The position numbers and the translations under genes are program-made. The notes beneath the pieces are model-generated. The model saw only the letters and a program-made list of their open reading frames with translations, was not told the origin of the DNA and searched no databases. A stretch of 55,492 nt of DNA from Afipia sp. (GTDB lineage: Bacteria > Pseudomonadota > Alphaproteobacteria > Rhizobiales > Xanthobacteraceae), in NCBI GenBank assembly GCA_017308595.1, contig JAFKER010000014.1, positions 79,062 through 134,553 of the forward strand, in the 5' to 3' direction. Shown in pieces: positions 46,141-55,472 of the stretch. The first letter of the stretch is position 1. Each line of letters starts with the position of its first letter.

Positions 46141-47028
46141 CTATTCCAGATTCTGGACCTGCTCGCGAAACTGCTCGACGACTGTCTTCATCTCAAGTCC
46201 GGTATTGGTGAGTTCGATGTCGTTCGACTTCGAGCAGGTGGTGTTCACTTCGCGATTGAATTCCTGCGCCAGGAAATCCAGCCGCCGTCCGACGGCCCCG
46301 CCCTTGCCGAGCAGTTCGCGCGTCTGCGCGATGTGCGCGGCAATCCGGTCCAGTTCTTCGCGAATGTCCGCCTTGGCCGCGATCATCACCGCTTCCTGAC
46401 TAAGCCGGTCGGCGTCGAAACGATCGGACGTTTCAAGCAACGCCGCGATCTGTTCGGAAAGCCGGGCGCGGATGGCTTCCGGCTTGCGGCCGGGAGCCTC
46501 TTCCGCCTGCTTCGCAAGGCGCACCATTTCGTCCATGCGCTGGCCCAGAATCTGACCGAGCGCCACGCCTTCGCGCTTGCGCATGTCGATCAGACTCTGC
46601 AGCGCCTGTTCGAAAGATGCCGATACGGCAGCGCGCGTGGCCTGCATTTCGGCCTCGTCGCTCTCCGGCTCGACGACTTCGATGACGCCCTTGATCCCGA
46701 GCAAGCCATCGACGCTCGGCGCAACCGCATCGGTACGCGCGGAAATCTCGGCGGCAACCTTCAGGATCGACGCCAGCACATCTTCGTTGATACGCACAAT
46801 GGAGGCTGCGCCGGTGCGCTTGACGGTGAGATTTGCATAAACGGTGCCGCGCGACAGCAGCTCAGTGGCGCGCTTGCGGGCCGCCGTTTCGACGTCATCC
46901 CAGCCAGGAGGCAGCCGCATCCGGAAATCAAAACCCTTGGCGTTGACCGATTTCAATTCCCATTCGAACGCATAAGGTCCGCTGGTGCCGTGGCTTCGGG
47001 CAAAGCCGGTCATGCTCGACAACGCCAT
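46141..47028 (-). CDS. yicC: YicC family endoribonuclease
   Basis: A 295-residue protein of the YicC/YloC family. Seen: MALSSMTGFARS at the start, KSVNAKGFDFRMRLP, and the C-terminal DFLAQEFNREVNTTCSKSND, both family hallmarks. E. coli YicC is an endoribonuclease that affects small RNA turnover. It lies between mltG and gmk on the same strand. Confidence 0.93.
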   Translation of the reverse strand: MALSSMTGFARSHGTSGPYAFEWELKSVNAKGFDFRMRLPPGWDDVETAARKRATELLSRGTVYANLTVKRTGAASIVRINEDVLASILKVAAEISARTDAVAPSVDGLLGIKGVIEVVEPESDEAEMQATRAAVSASFEQALQSLIDMRKREGVALGQILGQRMDEMVRLAKQAEEAPGRKPEAIRARLSEQIAALLETSDRFDADRLSQEAVMIAAKADIREELDRIAAHIAQTRELLGKGGAVGRRLDFLAQEFNREVNTTCSKSNDIELTNTGLEMKTVVEQFREQVQNLE

Positions 47029-47124
47029 TACGAGAGTGTCTCCGTGGCAGGCAATGGTTGATGCTCAGCTTGTCCCTGAAATCGGGAAAGCGTGCAAGCG
47101 ATCCTGCAGAGGCGTGCGAGCCTG

Positions 47125-48468
47125 CTACTGGGTCTTTTCCTCAGGCTCCGGCTCAGCCGGCGCGGATGCCGGGGCGCGCTTGGCAGTCCGCTTGCGCGAA
47201 GCCGCGCCATCGGCCGCCGGCTCGTTGGCGATAATGCTCGCGGGCGCGGAAGCTTTCGGCGCGGATGCCTTGGGAGCCGCCTTTGGGGCAGTTGGTTTCG
47301 CAGGCGCGGCAGCAGCCGGAGCGCCTGCCGCAGGCGACGGAACCGCCGCGACTGGCGGCTGATCGTCAGCCTCCGCCGTGTCGTTCTGCTGCTGCTTTTC
47401 CATCGCGCGCAGTTTCGCGACGCCCTTCTGGTGCTGATCGTAGGTTTCCGTGAACGAATGCCCGCCCGTGCCGTCGGCAACGAAGAACAGATCACGGGTG
47501 CGCGCCGGATTCGCGGTCGCCTCCAGCGAGGCGCGGCCAGGATTGGCGATCGGTCCCGGCGGCAAGCCTTCGATCACATAGGTATTGTAGGGGGATGGCT
47601 GCTGGATTTCGCTGCGCTTGATCGGACGGCCAAGGGTGCCCTTGCCGCCGACAAGTCCGTAAATGATGGTCGGGTCGGACTGCAGCTTGATCCGCTGGCG
47701 AAGACGATTGGTGAACACGGCGGCGACGCGGCTGCGCTCATCAGCGCGGCCGGTTTCCTTCTCGACAATGGACGCAAGCGTCACGAGTTGTTCAGGAGAA
47801 CGAAGGGGAACGTCGGGATTGCGGCGTGCCCATACCTCGGCAAGCACGCGCTTCTGTGCCTGCTGCATCCGGTGGATGACCTGATCGCGCGGCGTGCCGC
47901 GCGGAAAGTTGTAGGTGTCGGGCAGCAATGTGCCTTCGCGCGGCTGCTCCTTCAGCGAGCCCGAGAAGATATCGTTGTCCTGCAGCCGGGCGACAATCTG
48001 TTCCGATGTGAGGCCTTCCGGAATGGTGATGGCATGCTGCACCACCTTGCCTTCGACGATGGTGTTGATCACATCGCGCAGGCTGGCATTTTTCTGGAAC
48101 AGGTACTCGCCGGACTTCAACCCCGAACGCGCATTCATCGCAAGGACACCGCCGATGAAGGTCCAGCGGTCGGCGGAAATCACGCCCGCGCGGAGAAGGA
48201 TGTCGCCGATGTCGGTCATACCAGCACGCGGCGGAATGTTGACGACCTTGTCCTCTGCGAGCGGGCCTTTGGCCTCGATAGTTTTCTTGCCGTAGAAAAA
48301 CACACCGCCGACCAGAAGCATCGCCACGATCAGGAAGGTGAAGATCGCGTTGCCCACCACGACGAGTGTGCTTCGTGCGCGCCGCGAGTGCTTCGGCGGC
48401 TGCGGTACCTGTTCCGGCTCAAGCGCCGCGCGCGGACTGCGAGGGGCGATGGGTGGTCTCTGGCTCAT
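47125..48468 (-). CDS. mltG: Endolytic murein transglycosylase MltG
   Basis: A 447-residue inner-membrane enzyme that cuts nascent glycan strands and sets their length. Seen: a Pro/Arg-rich cytosolic start, one membrane segment (about residues 35-55), a LysM-like region (IPEGLTSEQIVARLQ), the YceG domain with catalytic Glu in ASIVEKETG, and EGLPPGPIANPGRASLEA. An Ala/Pro/Lys-rich tail of about 75 residues is extra to the core fold. It follows fabF by 149 bases, in which a -10 element is visible. Confidence 0.94.
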   Translation of the reverse strand: MSQRPPIAPRSPRAALEPEQVPQPPKHSRRARSTLVVVGNAIFTFLIVAMLLVGGVFFYGKKTIEAKGPLAEDKVVNIPPRAGMTDIGDILLRAGVISADRWTFIGGVLAMNARSGLKSGEYLFQKNASLRDVINTIVEGKVVQHAITIPEGLTSEQIVARLQDNDIFSGSLKEQPREGTLLPDTYNFPRGTPRDQVIHRMQQAQKRVLAEVWARRNPDVPLRSPEQLVTLASIVEKETGRADERSRVAAVFTNRLRQRIKLQSDPTIIYGLVGGKGTLGRPIKRSEIQQPSPYNTYVIEGLPPGPIANPGRASLEATANPARTRDLFFVADGTGGHSFTETYDQHQKGVAKLRAMEKQQQNDTAEADDQPPVAAVPSPAAGAPAAAAPAKPTAPKAAPKASAPKASAPASIIANEPAADGAASRKRTAKRAPASAPAEPEPEEKTQ

Positions 48469-48513
48469 AAGGCAACCTGAATTCTGCAGGCGGTTTAGTC
48501 GTGCGCTTTCAGC

Positions 48514-48519
48514 ATTATA
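48514..48519 (-). promoter_or_regulatory. Candidate -10 box for mltG
   Basis: On the minus strand TATAAT is exact, 45 bases before the mltG ATG. The -35 region is weak. It may give mltG a promoter separate from fabF. Confidence 0.4.
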
Positions 48520-48617
48520 ACCGCGCCCGTAAGAGAAATTATGTCCGATTGGGGCAAAACCGTGAAGTCAGCCCCGCTTAGTTTCTACAGTCTCTAACTC
48601 TTGAAAACGCGAAACGC

Positions 48618-49883
48618 TTAATTCGCCAGCCGCCGCATGATCAGCGAGGCATTGGTGCCACCGAATCCGAACGAATTCGAAAGCGCCACATTGATCTCGC
48701 GCGGTCTTGCCTTATTCGGCACGAGATCGATCGCCGTCTCAACGGAAGGATTGTCGAGGTTGATGGTCGGCGGGGCGATGTTGTCCCGAATCGCCAGCAC
48801 GCAGAAAATCGCTTCGATGGCACCGGCTGCGCCGAGCAGATGGCCGGTGGACGACTTGGTCGAGGACATCGATACTTTCGACGCCGCATTGCCAAGCAGC
48901 CGCTGCGCCGCACCGAGTTCGATCTCGTCGCCGAGCGGCGTCGAAGTACCGTGCGCATTGATGTAGTCGATATCCGACGCGGTCACGCCGGCGCGCTTCA
49001 TGGCCGCGCTCATGCAGCGGTATGCGCCGTCACCGTCTTCAGCCGGAGCGGTAATGTGATAGGCGTCGCCGCTGAGACCATAGCCGACGACCTCGGCGTA
49101 AATCTTCGCGCCGCGCTTCTTGGCGTGCTCGTATTCTTCGAGCACCACAACGCCCGCGCCCTCGCCCATTACGAAGCCATCGCGATCCTTGTCATAGGGG
49201 CGCGACGCAATGGTCGGATTGTCGTTGTACTTGGTGGCCATCGCGCGCAATGCGCAGAACCCGCCCATGGCAAGGCGATTGACGGCGGATTCCGCGCCGC
49301 CCGCAACCATCACGTCGGCATCACCGAATGCAATCAGGCGGCTGGCGTCGCCGATCGCGTGCGCGCCGGTCGAGCAAGCGGTGACAACCGCATGGTTCGG
49401 ACCCTTGAGCCCGTGCTTGATGGATACATAACCGGACGCAAGATTGATCAGGCGGCCCGGAATAAAGAACGGCGACAGTTTGCGCGGTCCACGTTCTTTC
49501 AGGATCACGGCCGCTTCGCCGATCCCCTCGATGCCGCCGATTCCGGAACCGATCATGGTGCCGGTGGCGCAGCGCTCTTCCTCGGTGCTCGGATGCCAGT
49601 TGGCGTCATCAAGCGCCTGCGTGGCTGCTGCCATCGCAAAAATGATGAAATCGTCGACCTTGCGCTGCTCCTTCGGCTCCATCCAGTCGTCCGGATTGAA
49701 GGTGCCGTCCGTACCGTCACCGCGTGGAACCATGCAGGCGATCTGACAGGTCAGGTCCGAGACTTCGAACCTTTCGATGCGCCTAGCGCCGCTGTCGCCG
49801 TTGAGGATGCGTTTCCAGGTCTGCTCGACACCATTTGCGAGCGGCGAAACCATGCCCAGACCCGTGACGACAACCCTCCGCAT
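48618..49883 (-). CDS. fabF: 3-oxoacyl-ACP synthase II
   Basis: A 421-residue elongating condensing enzyme of fatty acid synthesis. Seen: catalytic Cys170 (VTACSTGAHA) and the two histidines in NAHGTSTPLGD and KSSTGHLLGAAG. The start at 49883 (MRRVVVTGLG) is preferred to the in-frame ATG 33 bases upstream, because GGAGAG lies before it and the fold begins there. It follows acpP, with a hairpin in the 108-base gap. Confidence 0.96.
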   Translation of the reverse strand: MRRVVVTGLGMVSPLANGVEQTWKRILNGDSGARRIERFEVSDLTCQIACMVPRGDGTDGTFNPDDWMEPKEQRKVDDFIIFAMAAATQALDDANWHPSTEEERCATGTMIGSGIGGIEGIGEAAVILKERGPRKLSPFFIPGRLINLASGYVSIKHGLKGPNHAVVTACSTGAHAIGDASRLIAFGDADVMVAGGAESAVNRLAMGGFCALRAMATKYNDNPTIASRPYDKDRDGFVMGEGAGVVVLEEYEHAKKRGAKIYAEVVGYGLSGDAYHITAPAEDGDGAYRCMSAAMKRAGVTASDIDYINAHGTSTPLGDEIELGAAQRLLGNAASKVSMSSTKSSTGHLLGAAGAIEAIFCVLAIRDNIAPPTINLDNPSVETAIDLVPNKARPREINVALSNSFGFGGTNASLIMRRLAN

Positions 49884-49937
49884 CTTTATCTCTCCGGCTC
49901 GATCGGCGAGCGCCAAAGCGCGGCTATGACAGCAAGA

Positions 49938-49965
49938 CGGCGGGTCGTTTGATTACAACCCGCCG
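49938..49965 (-). promoter_or_regulatory. Hairpin between acpP and fabF
   Basis: A perfect 8-bp stem (cggcgggt at 49938-49945, acccgccg at 49958-49965) with a 12-base loop and no T-run. It could act as a partial attenuator or protect the 3' end of a short acpP message (inference). Confidence 0.5.
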
Positions 49966-49991
49966 CGTGTCGTCATCGCTGCGCGCTAGCG

Positions 49992-50231
49992 TCAGCTCTT
50001 TGCGTTTTTCTCAAGAAACTTGGTGGCGTCGCCCACGGTGAGAATGGTTTCCGCGGCATCGTCCGGAATTTCGCAACCGAACTCTTCTTCGAACGCCATC
50101 ACGAGTTCGACCGTATCGAGGCTGTCGGCGCCGAGATCGTCGATGAAGCTGGCAGCATCGACAACCTTCTCCGGCTCGACACCAAGGTGCTCGACCACGA
50201 TCTTCTTAACTCGCTCGCCAATCTCACTCAT
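49992..50231 (-). CDS. acpP: Acyl carrier protein
   Basis: A 79-residue acidic four-helix carrier for growing fatty acids. Seen: [20 protein letters not shown], with Ser37 as the phosphopantetheine site. Length is normal. Confidence 0.98.
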   Translation of the reverse strand: MSEIGERVKKIVVEHLGVEPEKVVDAASFIDDLGADSLDTVELVMAFEEEFGCEIPDDAAETILTVGDATKFLEKNAKS

Positions 50232-50389
50232 CGTTTAACCTCGTGCTTGTTCCATTAAACTCGACCGTAAAACGATCCGAGCCCCTCGCGGTGCGAAAAA
50301 TTGCGAATTCGTGCCGTCCGTACCACGCATCCCTGCATCTTCGCCAGAGCGGCGAAGTCACCGAAAGCGGCGGCTGGCGCCGGAACGGC

Positions 50390-50416
50390 AATATACGGGG
50401 TTTGGCGATCCTGCAA
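50390..50416 (-). promoter_or_regulatory. Possible acpP promoter
   Basis: On the minus strand TTGCAG (50416-50411) and TATATT (50395-50390) are 15 bases apart, about 160 bases before the acpP ATG. The spacing is short, so this is tentative. The 301-base gap 50232-50532 holds only this and a weak 5-bp stem just behind the fabG stop. Confidence 0.35.
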
Positions 50417-50532
50417 TGGCGTTTTCCCCAACCGAGTGCCGTTCGGTTACCATACTTCCCCGGACTTGACCACACGGCCCGGAGCGCCGTCCAGCGCCCT
50501 GTCCGCTTGACAAACCGCCCGGAAAAAGGGCG

Positions 50533-51270
50533 TCAAATCATGGCCATACCGCCGTTGACGTGAAGCGTCTGGCCGGTCACGTAAGCCGCCTCGTTGGACG
50601 CCAGATAGACCGCTGCCGCAGCGATGTCCTCGGGCGTTCCAAGCCGTCCCGCGGGCACCTTGGCCAACACGCCTTCGCGCTGCTTTTCGTTCAAAACATC
50701 CGTCATCGGCGTCGCGATAAATCCGGGCGCGATACAGTTGGCCGTGACGTTGCGGCGGGCATATTCCGCAGCCACAGACTTCATCATGCCGATCAGGCCA
50801 GCCTTGGATGCCGCATAGTTGCCCTGCCCGGCATTCCCCGTCACGCCGACCACGGAGGTGATCGCGATGATTCGTCCGAACCGCTTGCGCATCATCAGCT
50901 TGGTCGCCGCGCGCGCCAGTCGGAACGTCGCGGTGAGATTGACGCGGATCACGTCGTCGAAATCCTCGTCGCGCAACTGAACAAACAGGTTGTCCCGGGT
51001 GATCCCTGCGTTGGCGACCAAGATATCGAGCTGTCCCATCGCCTTTTCGGCGGCGGGAACCAGCGCCTCGACCTCTTCCATACTGGAGAGATTGCAGGGC
51101 AGCACATGGACCCGCTCTTTCAATTCGCCGGCGAGCGCATCCAGCGCCTCGCGCCGGGTGCCCGAAATAGCAACCGTGGCGCCCTGTGCGTGCAACGCTT
51201 TTGCAACCGCGCCGCCGATGCCGCCTGTCGCGCCGGTGACCAGCGCGGTCCTGCCTGTCAAATCGAACAT
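50533..51270 (-). CDS. fabG: 3-oxoacyl-ACP reductase
   Basis: A 245-residue short-chain dehydrogenase that reduces 3-ketoacyl-ACP with NADPH. Seen: the cofactor loop TGATGGIGGAVAKAL and the catalytic Ser139, Tyr152 and Lys156 (GNYAASKAG), with NAG at about residue 88. Normally fabD lies directly upstream; here eutBC intervenes on the other strand, so fabG needs its own promoter in 51271-51492, which I could not place. Confidence 0.96.
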   Translation of the reverse strand: MFDLTGRTALVTGATGGIGGAVAKALHAQGATVAISGTRREALDALAGELKERVHVLPCNLSSMEEVEALVPAAEKAMGQLDILVANAGITRDNLFVQLRDEDFDDVIRVNLTATFRLARAATKLMMRKRFGRIIAITSVVGVTGNAGQGNYAASKAGLIGMMKSVAAEYARRNVTANCIAPGFIATPMTDVLNEKQREGVLAKVPAGRLGTPEDIAAAAVYLASNEAAYVTGQTLHVNGGMAMI

Positions 51271-51492
51271 ATCGCCCCCTTGGGAGAAGTTCCGGGTATC
51301 CCGGCTTAAAACGAGGCTCCGTTTGCCGCAATAAAATGCCGTTCGTCAATGACCCCTGCTCGCTCAGACGTCACAAAGCGGACGAGATCACCTGCGTTGC
51401 CTTGATTTGCGGCGCTTTCCGTGGCTGGCGCATCGCGCCGCAACAAGCATTTACGTGATACGTTGCCACCTGGCAGGCTACGGAGGCAATCG

Positions 51493-52887
51493 ATGCGCTA
51501 TGGTACAGTCATCGCGTCCCAGATTTTCGCGTTCGACGATCTGAAGCAGGTGATGGCCTATGCGAGCCCGGAGCGCTCCGGTGACACCCTCGCCGGCATC
51601 AGCGCTGCCACCGCGCAGGAGCGGATGGCCGCGCGTCATGTTCTCGCGGATGTCCCGCTCAAACAGTTCCTGACAGAGGCGCTGATTCCCTACGAGGACG
51701 ACAACATCACACGGCTGATCATCGACAACCACGATGTACTTGCCTTTGCGCCGGTCTCGCACATGACCGTCGGCGATTTTCGCAACTGGCTGTTGTCCGA
51801 ACACGCGACGACGCAAGCGCTCGCTGCACTTGCGCCGGGGCTCACACCGGAAATGGTTGCGGCCGTGTCCAAGATCATGCGCAATCAGGATCTGATCGCC
51901 GTGGCGCGCAAGTGCCGTGTCATCACGCACTTTCGCAATACGATCGGTCTTGGGGGACACCTATCCGTCCGCCTGCAGCCGAACCATCCCACCGACGACC
52001 TGCGCGGTATAGCAGCCTCGACGCTCGATGGGTTGCTGATGGGATCTGGCGATGCGGTGATCGGCATCAATCCGGCTTCCGACAGTACCCCGGTCCTCGG
52101 CCAGTTGCTGCGGATGCTGGATGAAGTGATCCATCGCTTCGAAATTCCCACGCAAGGCTGCGTGCTGACCCACGTCACCAACACCATCAAGCTGATGGAA
52201 GGTGGCGCGCCGGTCGATCTCGTATTCCAGTCCATCGGCGGGACGGAGAAGACCAATCTGTCTTTCGGGGTGACGCCGGACATTCTCGATGAAGCTTATG
52301 AGGCGGCGTTGTCGCTAAAACGCGGCACCATCGGCAACAACGTGATGTACTTCGAGACTGGACAAGGCAGCGCGCTATCGGCAGATGCCAACTTCGGGGT
52401 CGACCAGCAGACCTGCGAAGCGCGCGCCTATGCGCTGGCACGGCGCTACAAGCCGCTGCTCATCAACACCGTGGTCGGCTTCATCGGTCCGGAATATCTC
52501 TACGACGGCAAGCAGATCATTCGCGCAGGGCTTGAAGATCATTTCTGCGGCAAGCTGCTCGGCCTGCCGATCGGCTGCGACATCTGCTACACCAACCACG
52601 CCGAAGCCGATCAGGACGACATGGACAACCTGCTGGTGTTGCTCGGCGCGGCGGGCGTGAATTTCATCATGGGCGTGCCAGGCGCTGACGACGTCATGCT
52701 CAATTACCAGAGTACGTCATTCCACGATGCGCTGTTCCTGCGCGAAACGCTCGGCCTGAAGCGCGCGCCGGAATTCGAGGCATGGCTGCAGCGCATGCAG
52801 ATTACCGACGATGCGGGGCGGCTGCGTCCACCCTCACCCAATCCATTGCTCGGCGGCATGGGCCATCTCAAGTCGCTGGTCGCATGA
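51493..52887 (+). CDS. eutB: Ethanolamine ammonia-lyase heavy chain
   Basis: A 464-residue catalytic subunit of the adenosylcobalamin enzyme that splits ethanolamine into acetaldehyde and ammonia. Seen: EDDNITRLIIDNHD near the N-terminus, NPASDSTPVLGQLLRMLDE, QSIGGTEKTNLSFG and CDICYTNHAEADQDDMDNLL, all EutB landmarks. Length is normal. ATG 51493 has a strong GGAGG 7 bases upstream. It overlaps eutC by four bases. No cobalamin riboswitch is evident in the 222-base gap to fabG. It stands inside the fatty acid gene block but on the opposite strand. Confidence 0.96.
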   Translation: MRYGTVIASQIFAFDDLKQVMAYASPERSGDTLAGISAATAQERMAARHVLADVPLKQFLTEALIPYEDDNITRLIIDNHDVLAFAPVSHMTVGDFRNWLLSEHATTQALAALAPGLTPEMVAAVSKIMRNQDLIAVARKCRVITHFRNTIGLGGHLSVRLQPNHPTDDLRGIAASTLDGLLMGSGDAVIGINPASDSTPVLGQLLRMLDEVIHRFEIPTQGCVLTHVTNTIKLMEGGAPVDLVFQSIGGTEKTNLSFGVTPDILDEAYEAALSLKRGTIGNNVMYFETGQGSALSADANFGVDQQTCEARAYALARRYKPLLINTVVGFIGPEYLYDGKQIIRAGLEDHFCGKLLGLPIGCDICYTNHAEADQDDMDNLLVLLGAAGVNFIMGVPGADDVMLNYQSTSFHDALFLRETLGLKRAPEFEAWLQRMQITDDAGRLRPPSPNPLLGGMGHLKSLVA

Positions 52888-53681
52888 CGGACAAGACGAT
52901 TATCGGCAGTCCGTGGAGCGAATGGCGCGACGTTACGCCCGCGCGGCTTGCGCTGGGCCGCGCCGGTGCAGGTATGCCGACCGATGAAGTGCTGCACTTT
53001 GGCTGGGCGCACGCAATGGCGCGCGATGCAATTCACGCTGCGCTCGATGTACCCAAACTCGAAGAAGCGTTACGTGCGCAAGGATGGACCGTCGCGCATG
53101 TCCACAGCCGCGCACCCGACCGCACCACCTATCTGAGGCGGCCGGATCTCGGGCGCGTGATCGATCCGGACGCCATCGCAAAGCTGCGCGCAGAGCCCAT
53201 CGTGCGCAGCGACGTCTGCATTGTGATCGGCGACGGATTGTCGTCGCTGGCGGTCGAGCGTCACGCCGCGGCGTTGCTCGCGGCGCTGAAGCCTCTTCTC
53301 GTAAATGAACTTCAGCACGCTCCGGTCGTTATCGCGACGCAGGCGCGGGTCGCGCTGGCGGACGAAATCGGCGAGCTTCTGCAGGCAAAACTGACGATCA
53401 TGTTGATCGGCGAGCGGCCCGGCCTGAGCTCGCCCGACAGCCTCGGCGTCTATCTCACCCATGCGCCGTTTCGCGGGCGCAGCGACGCCAACCGCAACTG
53501 TATTTCCAACGTGCGTCCGGAAGGGCTGAGCTACGCAGCCGCTGCATTCAAGCTTGCGTGGCTCGTGCGCGAGGCCCTAGCCCGCGCACTGACAGGCATC
53601 GATCTGAAAGATGAGAGCGATCTCGCGTTGCTGAAAACAAAGGCAGCACGTCAAATCCCGGGCAATGGCACGCCGGAATAA
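52884..53681 (+). CDS. eutC: Ethanolamine ammonia-lyase light chain
   Basis: A 265-residue small subunit that completes the cobalamin site. Seen: TPARLALGRAGAGMPTDEVL, SDVCIVIGDGLSSLAVE, LIGERPGLSSPDSLGVYLTH and NRNCISNVRPEGLSY, typical of EutC. It is coupled to eutB by an ATGA overlap. Its stop codon overlaps the A-run that forms the tail of the fabD terminator on the other strand. Confidence 0.96.
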   Translation: MTDKTIIGSPWSEWRDVTPARLALGRAGAGMPTDEVLHFGWAHAMARDAIHAALDVPKLEEALRAQGWTVAHVHSRAPDRTTYLRRPDLGRVIDPDAIAKLRAEPIVRSDVCIVIGDGLSSLAVERHAAALLAALKPLLVNELQHAPVVIATQARVALADEIGELLQAKLTIMLIGERPGLSSPDSLGVYLTHAPFRGRSDANRNCISNVRPEGLSYAAAAFKLAWLVREALARALTGIDLKDESDLALLKTKAARQIPGNGTPE

Positions 53682-53714
53682 AAAAGCCGCCGGCGTCGCG
53701 AAGACACCGGCGGC
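53677..53714 (-). terminator. Rho-independent terminator behind fabD
   Basis: On the minus strand an 8-bp stem (GCCGCCGG, a 13-base interior, CCGGCGGC; 53686-53714) is followed by TTTTTTATT. It ends the fabD transcript before it can run through eutCB towards fabG. Confidence 0.85.
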
Positions 53715-53843
53715 AATGCCCCAGCCCAAAAGGGGCTGCTACTCAAAAACTGGAGTAAATGAGCAGCCCGACAGACGTAGCAACAATCGGGCCACTGGGA
53801 AATGAGGCGATAATACCGCTGGCGACAATGTCCGGCGGTAATC

Positions 53844-54797
53844 TTAACGCGATGCTGCGATCGCTGCCTTCGCAGCCTCGATATCACCCGGGCCTCCGAC
53901 CGAAACACCTACCGCGCCGTCGGCAATACGCTTGACCAGACCCGACAACACCTTGCCCGCACCGATTTCAAGAAAGTGCGTCACACCCTGCGAGGCCATC
54001 CACGCCACACTCTCGCGCCAGCGCACCGTGCCGGTCACCTGCTCAACCAGCCGCTTGCGAATTTCATCCGGATCCGTGATCGCAGATGCCAGCACATTCG
54101 ATACGACAGGCACCTTCGGCTTGTTGATCGTCACGCCCGCGAGCGCCTGTGCCATCGCGTCGGCGGCGGGTTGCATCAGCCGGCAGTGGAACGGCGCAGA
54201 CACCTGCAGCAGCATGGCGCGCTTGGCACCCTTGGCCTTGGCGATCTCAACGGCACGCTCGACGGCGGCCTTGTCGCCCGAGACAACCACCTGCCCGCCG
54301 CCGTTGTCGTTGGCCGCCTGGCAGACTTGTCCTTGCGCGGCCTCTTCCGCCACCGCGACGGCGGCGTCGTAATCAAGTCCAAGGAGTGCGGCCATCGCAC
54401 CGACCCCGACGGGAGTCGCCTTCTGCATCGCCAGACCGCGCGTGCGCAACAGCTTTGCCGTATCGCTGATCGAGAACGCGCCCGCAGCAGCCAGCGCGGA
54501 GTATTCGCCGAGCGAATGCCCCGCAACGAAGGCTGCATCGCGGGCAACATCGATACCCGCCTCGGTCTCCAGCACGCGCAGCGTCGCCAGTGACACTGCC
54601 ATCAATGCGGGCTGGGCGTTCTCGGTGAGTTGAAGCGTTTCCGCGGGGCCTTCCCAGATGATCGCGGTCAGCTTTTCGCCGAGCGCAGCATCCACTTCGT
54701 CGAACACGGCCTTTGCCACCGGAAACGCGTCGGCGAGCGCCTTGCCCATACCGACTGCCTGCGACCCCTGCCCCGGAAACGTAAATGCTGCTGTCAT
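53844..54797 (-). CDS. fabD: Malonyl-CoA:ACP transacylase
   Basis: A 317-residue enzyme that loads malonyl groups on ACP. Seen: FPGQGSQAVGMGKAL, the nucleophile Ser95 in GHSLGEYSAL, and FHCRLMQPA with the catalytic His. Length is normal. It is cut off from fabG by eutBC and by its own terminator. Confidence 0.97.
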   Translation of the reverse strand: MTAAFTFPGQGSQAVGMGKALADAFPVAKAVFDEVDAALGEKLTAIIWEGPAETLQLTENAQPALMAVSLATLRVLETEAGIDVARDAAFVAGHSLGEYSALAAAGAFSISDTAKLLRTRGLAMQKATPVGVGAMAALLGLDYDAAVAVAEEAAQGQVCQAANDNGGGQVVVSGDKAAVERAVEIAKAKGAKRAMLLQVSAPFHCRLMQPAADAMAQALAGVTINKPKVPVVSNVLASAITDPDEIRKRLVEQVTGTVRWRESVAWMASQGVTHFLEIGAGKVLSGLVKRIADGAVGVSVGGPGDIEAAKAAIAASR

Positions 54798-54988
54798 GGA
54801 AATCCCCGCAAATGAGAAGGCCGTAAGACACCGCTGAAGCGGCGGGTGTCAAGCTGCGGCGCGGTGGATCGCGCGTGCAGACCGGCCAGCGAACGACAGG
54901 CCACCGGCTGATAGGCCATTGGCCCAGCGCCGGAACCCGGTACGCAGCCACGCGTTTCTATAAGGGGCGCCAAGCGGAGTGCAACGCT

Positions 54989-55186
54989 ATGGAAAAGGAA
55001 CCCCGGAAGCCACAAACTCTGGCGCTCGCGCCTGTTCTGATCTTTGCGGCCGTTCTATTCGCTGTTTTCGGTGCCGCACTGGTGACGACTTTCGACCGGA
55101 CGCCGATGGTCGTCACCGCCGCCGACAAATCGCCGCCGGGGACAACCGGAATGGCGAGGCCGCATGTCGTGCCCGAACCGCGATAA
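54989..55186 (+). CDS. Small single-span membrane protein
   Basis: A 65-residue protein with one hydrophobic segment (LAPVLIFAAVLFAVFGAALV, about residues 13-32) and a Pro-rich tail. No family recognised. It lies between divergent fabD and rpsF. The ATG at 54989 is chosen because the residues upstream of it do not look coding. Confidence 0.55.
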   Translation: MEKEPRKPQTLALAPVLIFAAVLFAVFGAALVTTFDRTPMVVTAADKSPPGTTGMARPHVVPEPR

Positions 55187-55244
55187 TTGCCAGGAAACGC
55201 AGGCTTTTGGGTCAAAATCGGCCCTGTTTTGCCACGTAACTCCC

Positions 55245-55272
55245 TTGCAAACACTCCCGGAATCCTTATAAC
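55245..55272 (+). promoter_or_regulatory. Probable promoter of the rpsF operon
   Basis: TTGCAA (55245-55250) and TATAAC (55267-55272) with a 16-base spacer, in the 286-base gap before rpsF. The message would have a leader of about 195 bases, long enough for autoregulation by ribosomal proteins (inference). Confidence 0.5.
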
Positions 55273-55472
55273 GGCGCCATCCGTGGGTCCCGGCCGGGAG
55301 CTGAACGGACGGTCTCAGCAATTTCCCTTTCTGAAAATGAAATCGATTTTGATGTGACAGGGCCAGTCGGTCCGTCGTCCCGTGCTTCCGCCTTCTGAGC
55401 AATATCGAGTCCTTTCCGAAGGTCTCGAAGGGCTTGCCGCCAGGACCCGCGCTAACACAGGAAAGGACACCC

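Noticed and set aside
51271-51492. Possible cobalamin riboswitch before eutB
   Set aside because: Bases near the eutB start (gccacctggcaggc) recall a B12 box, but the order and flanking stems of the riboswitch are not there and the gap is short.
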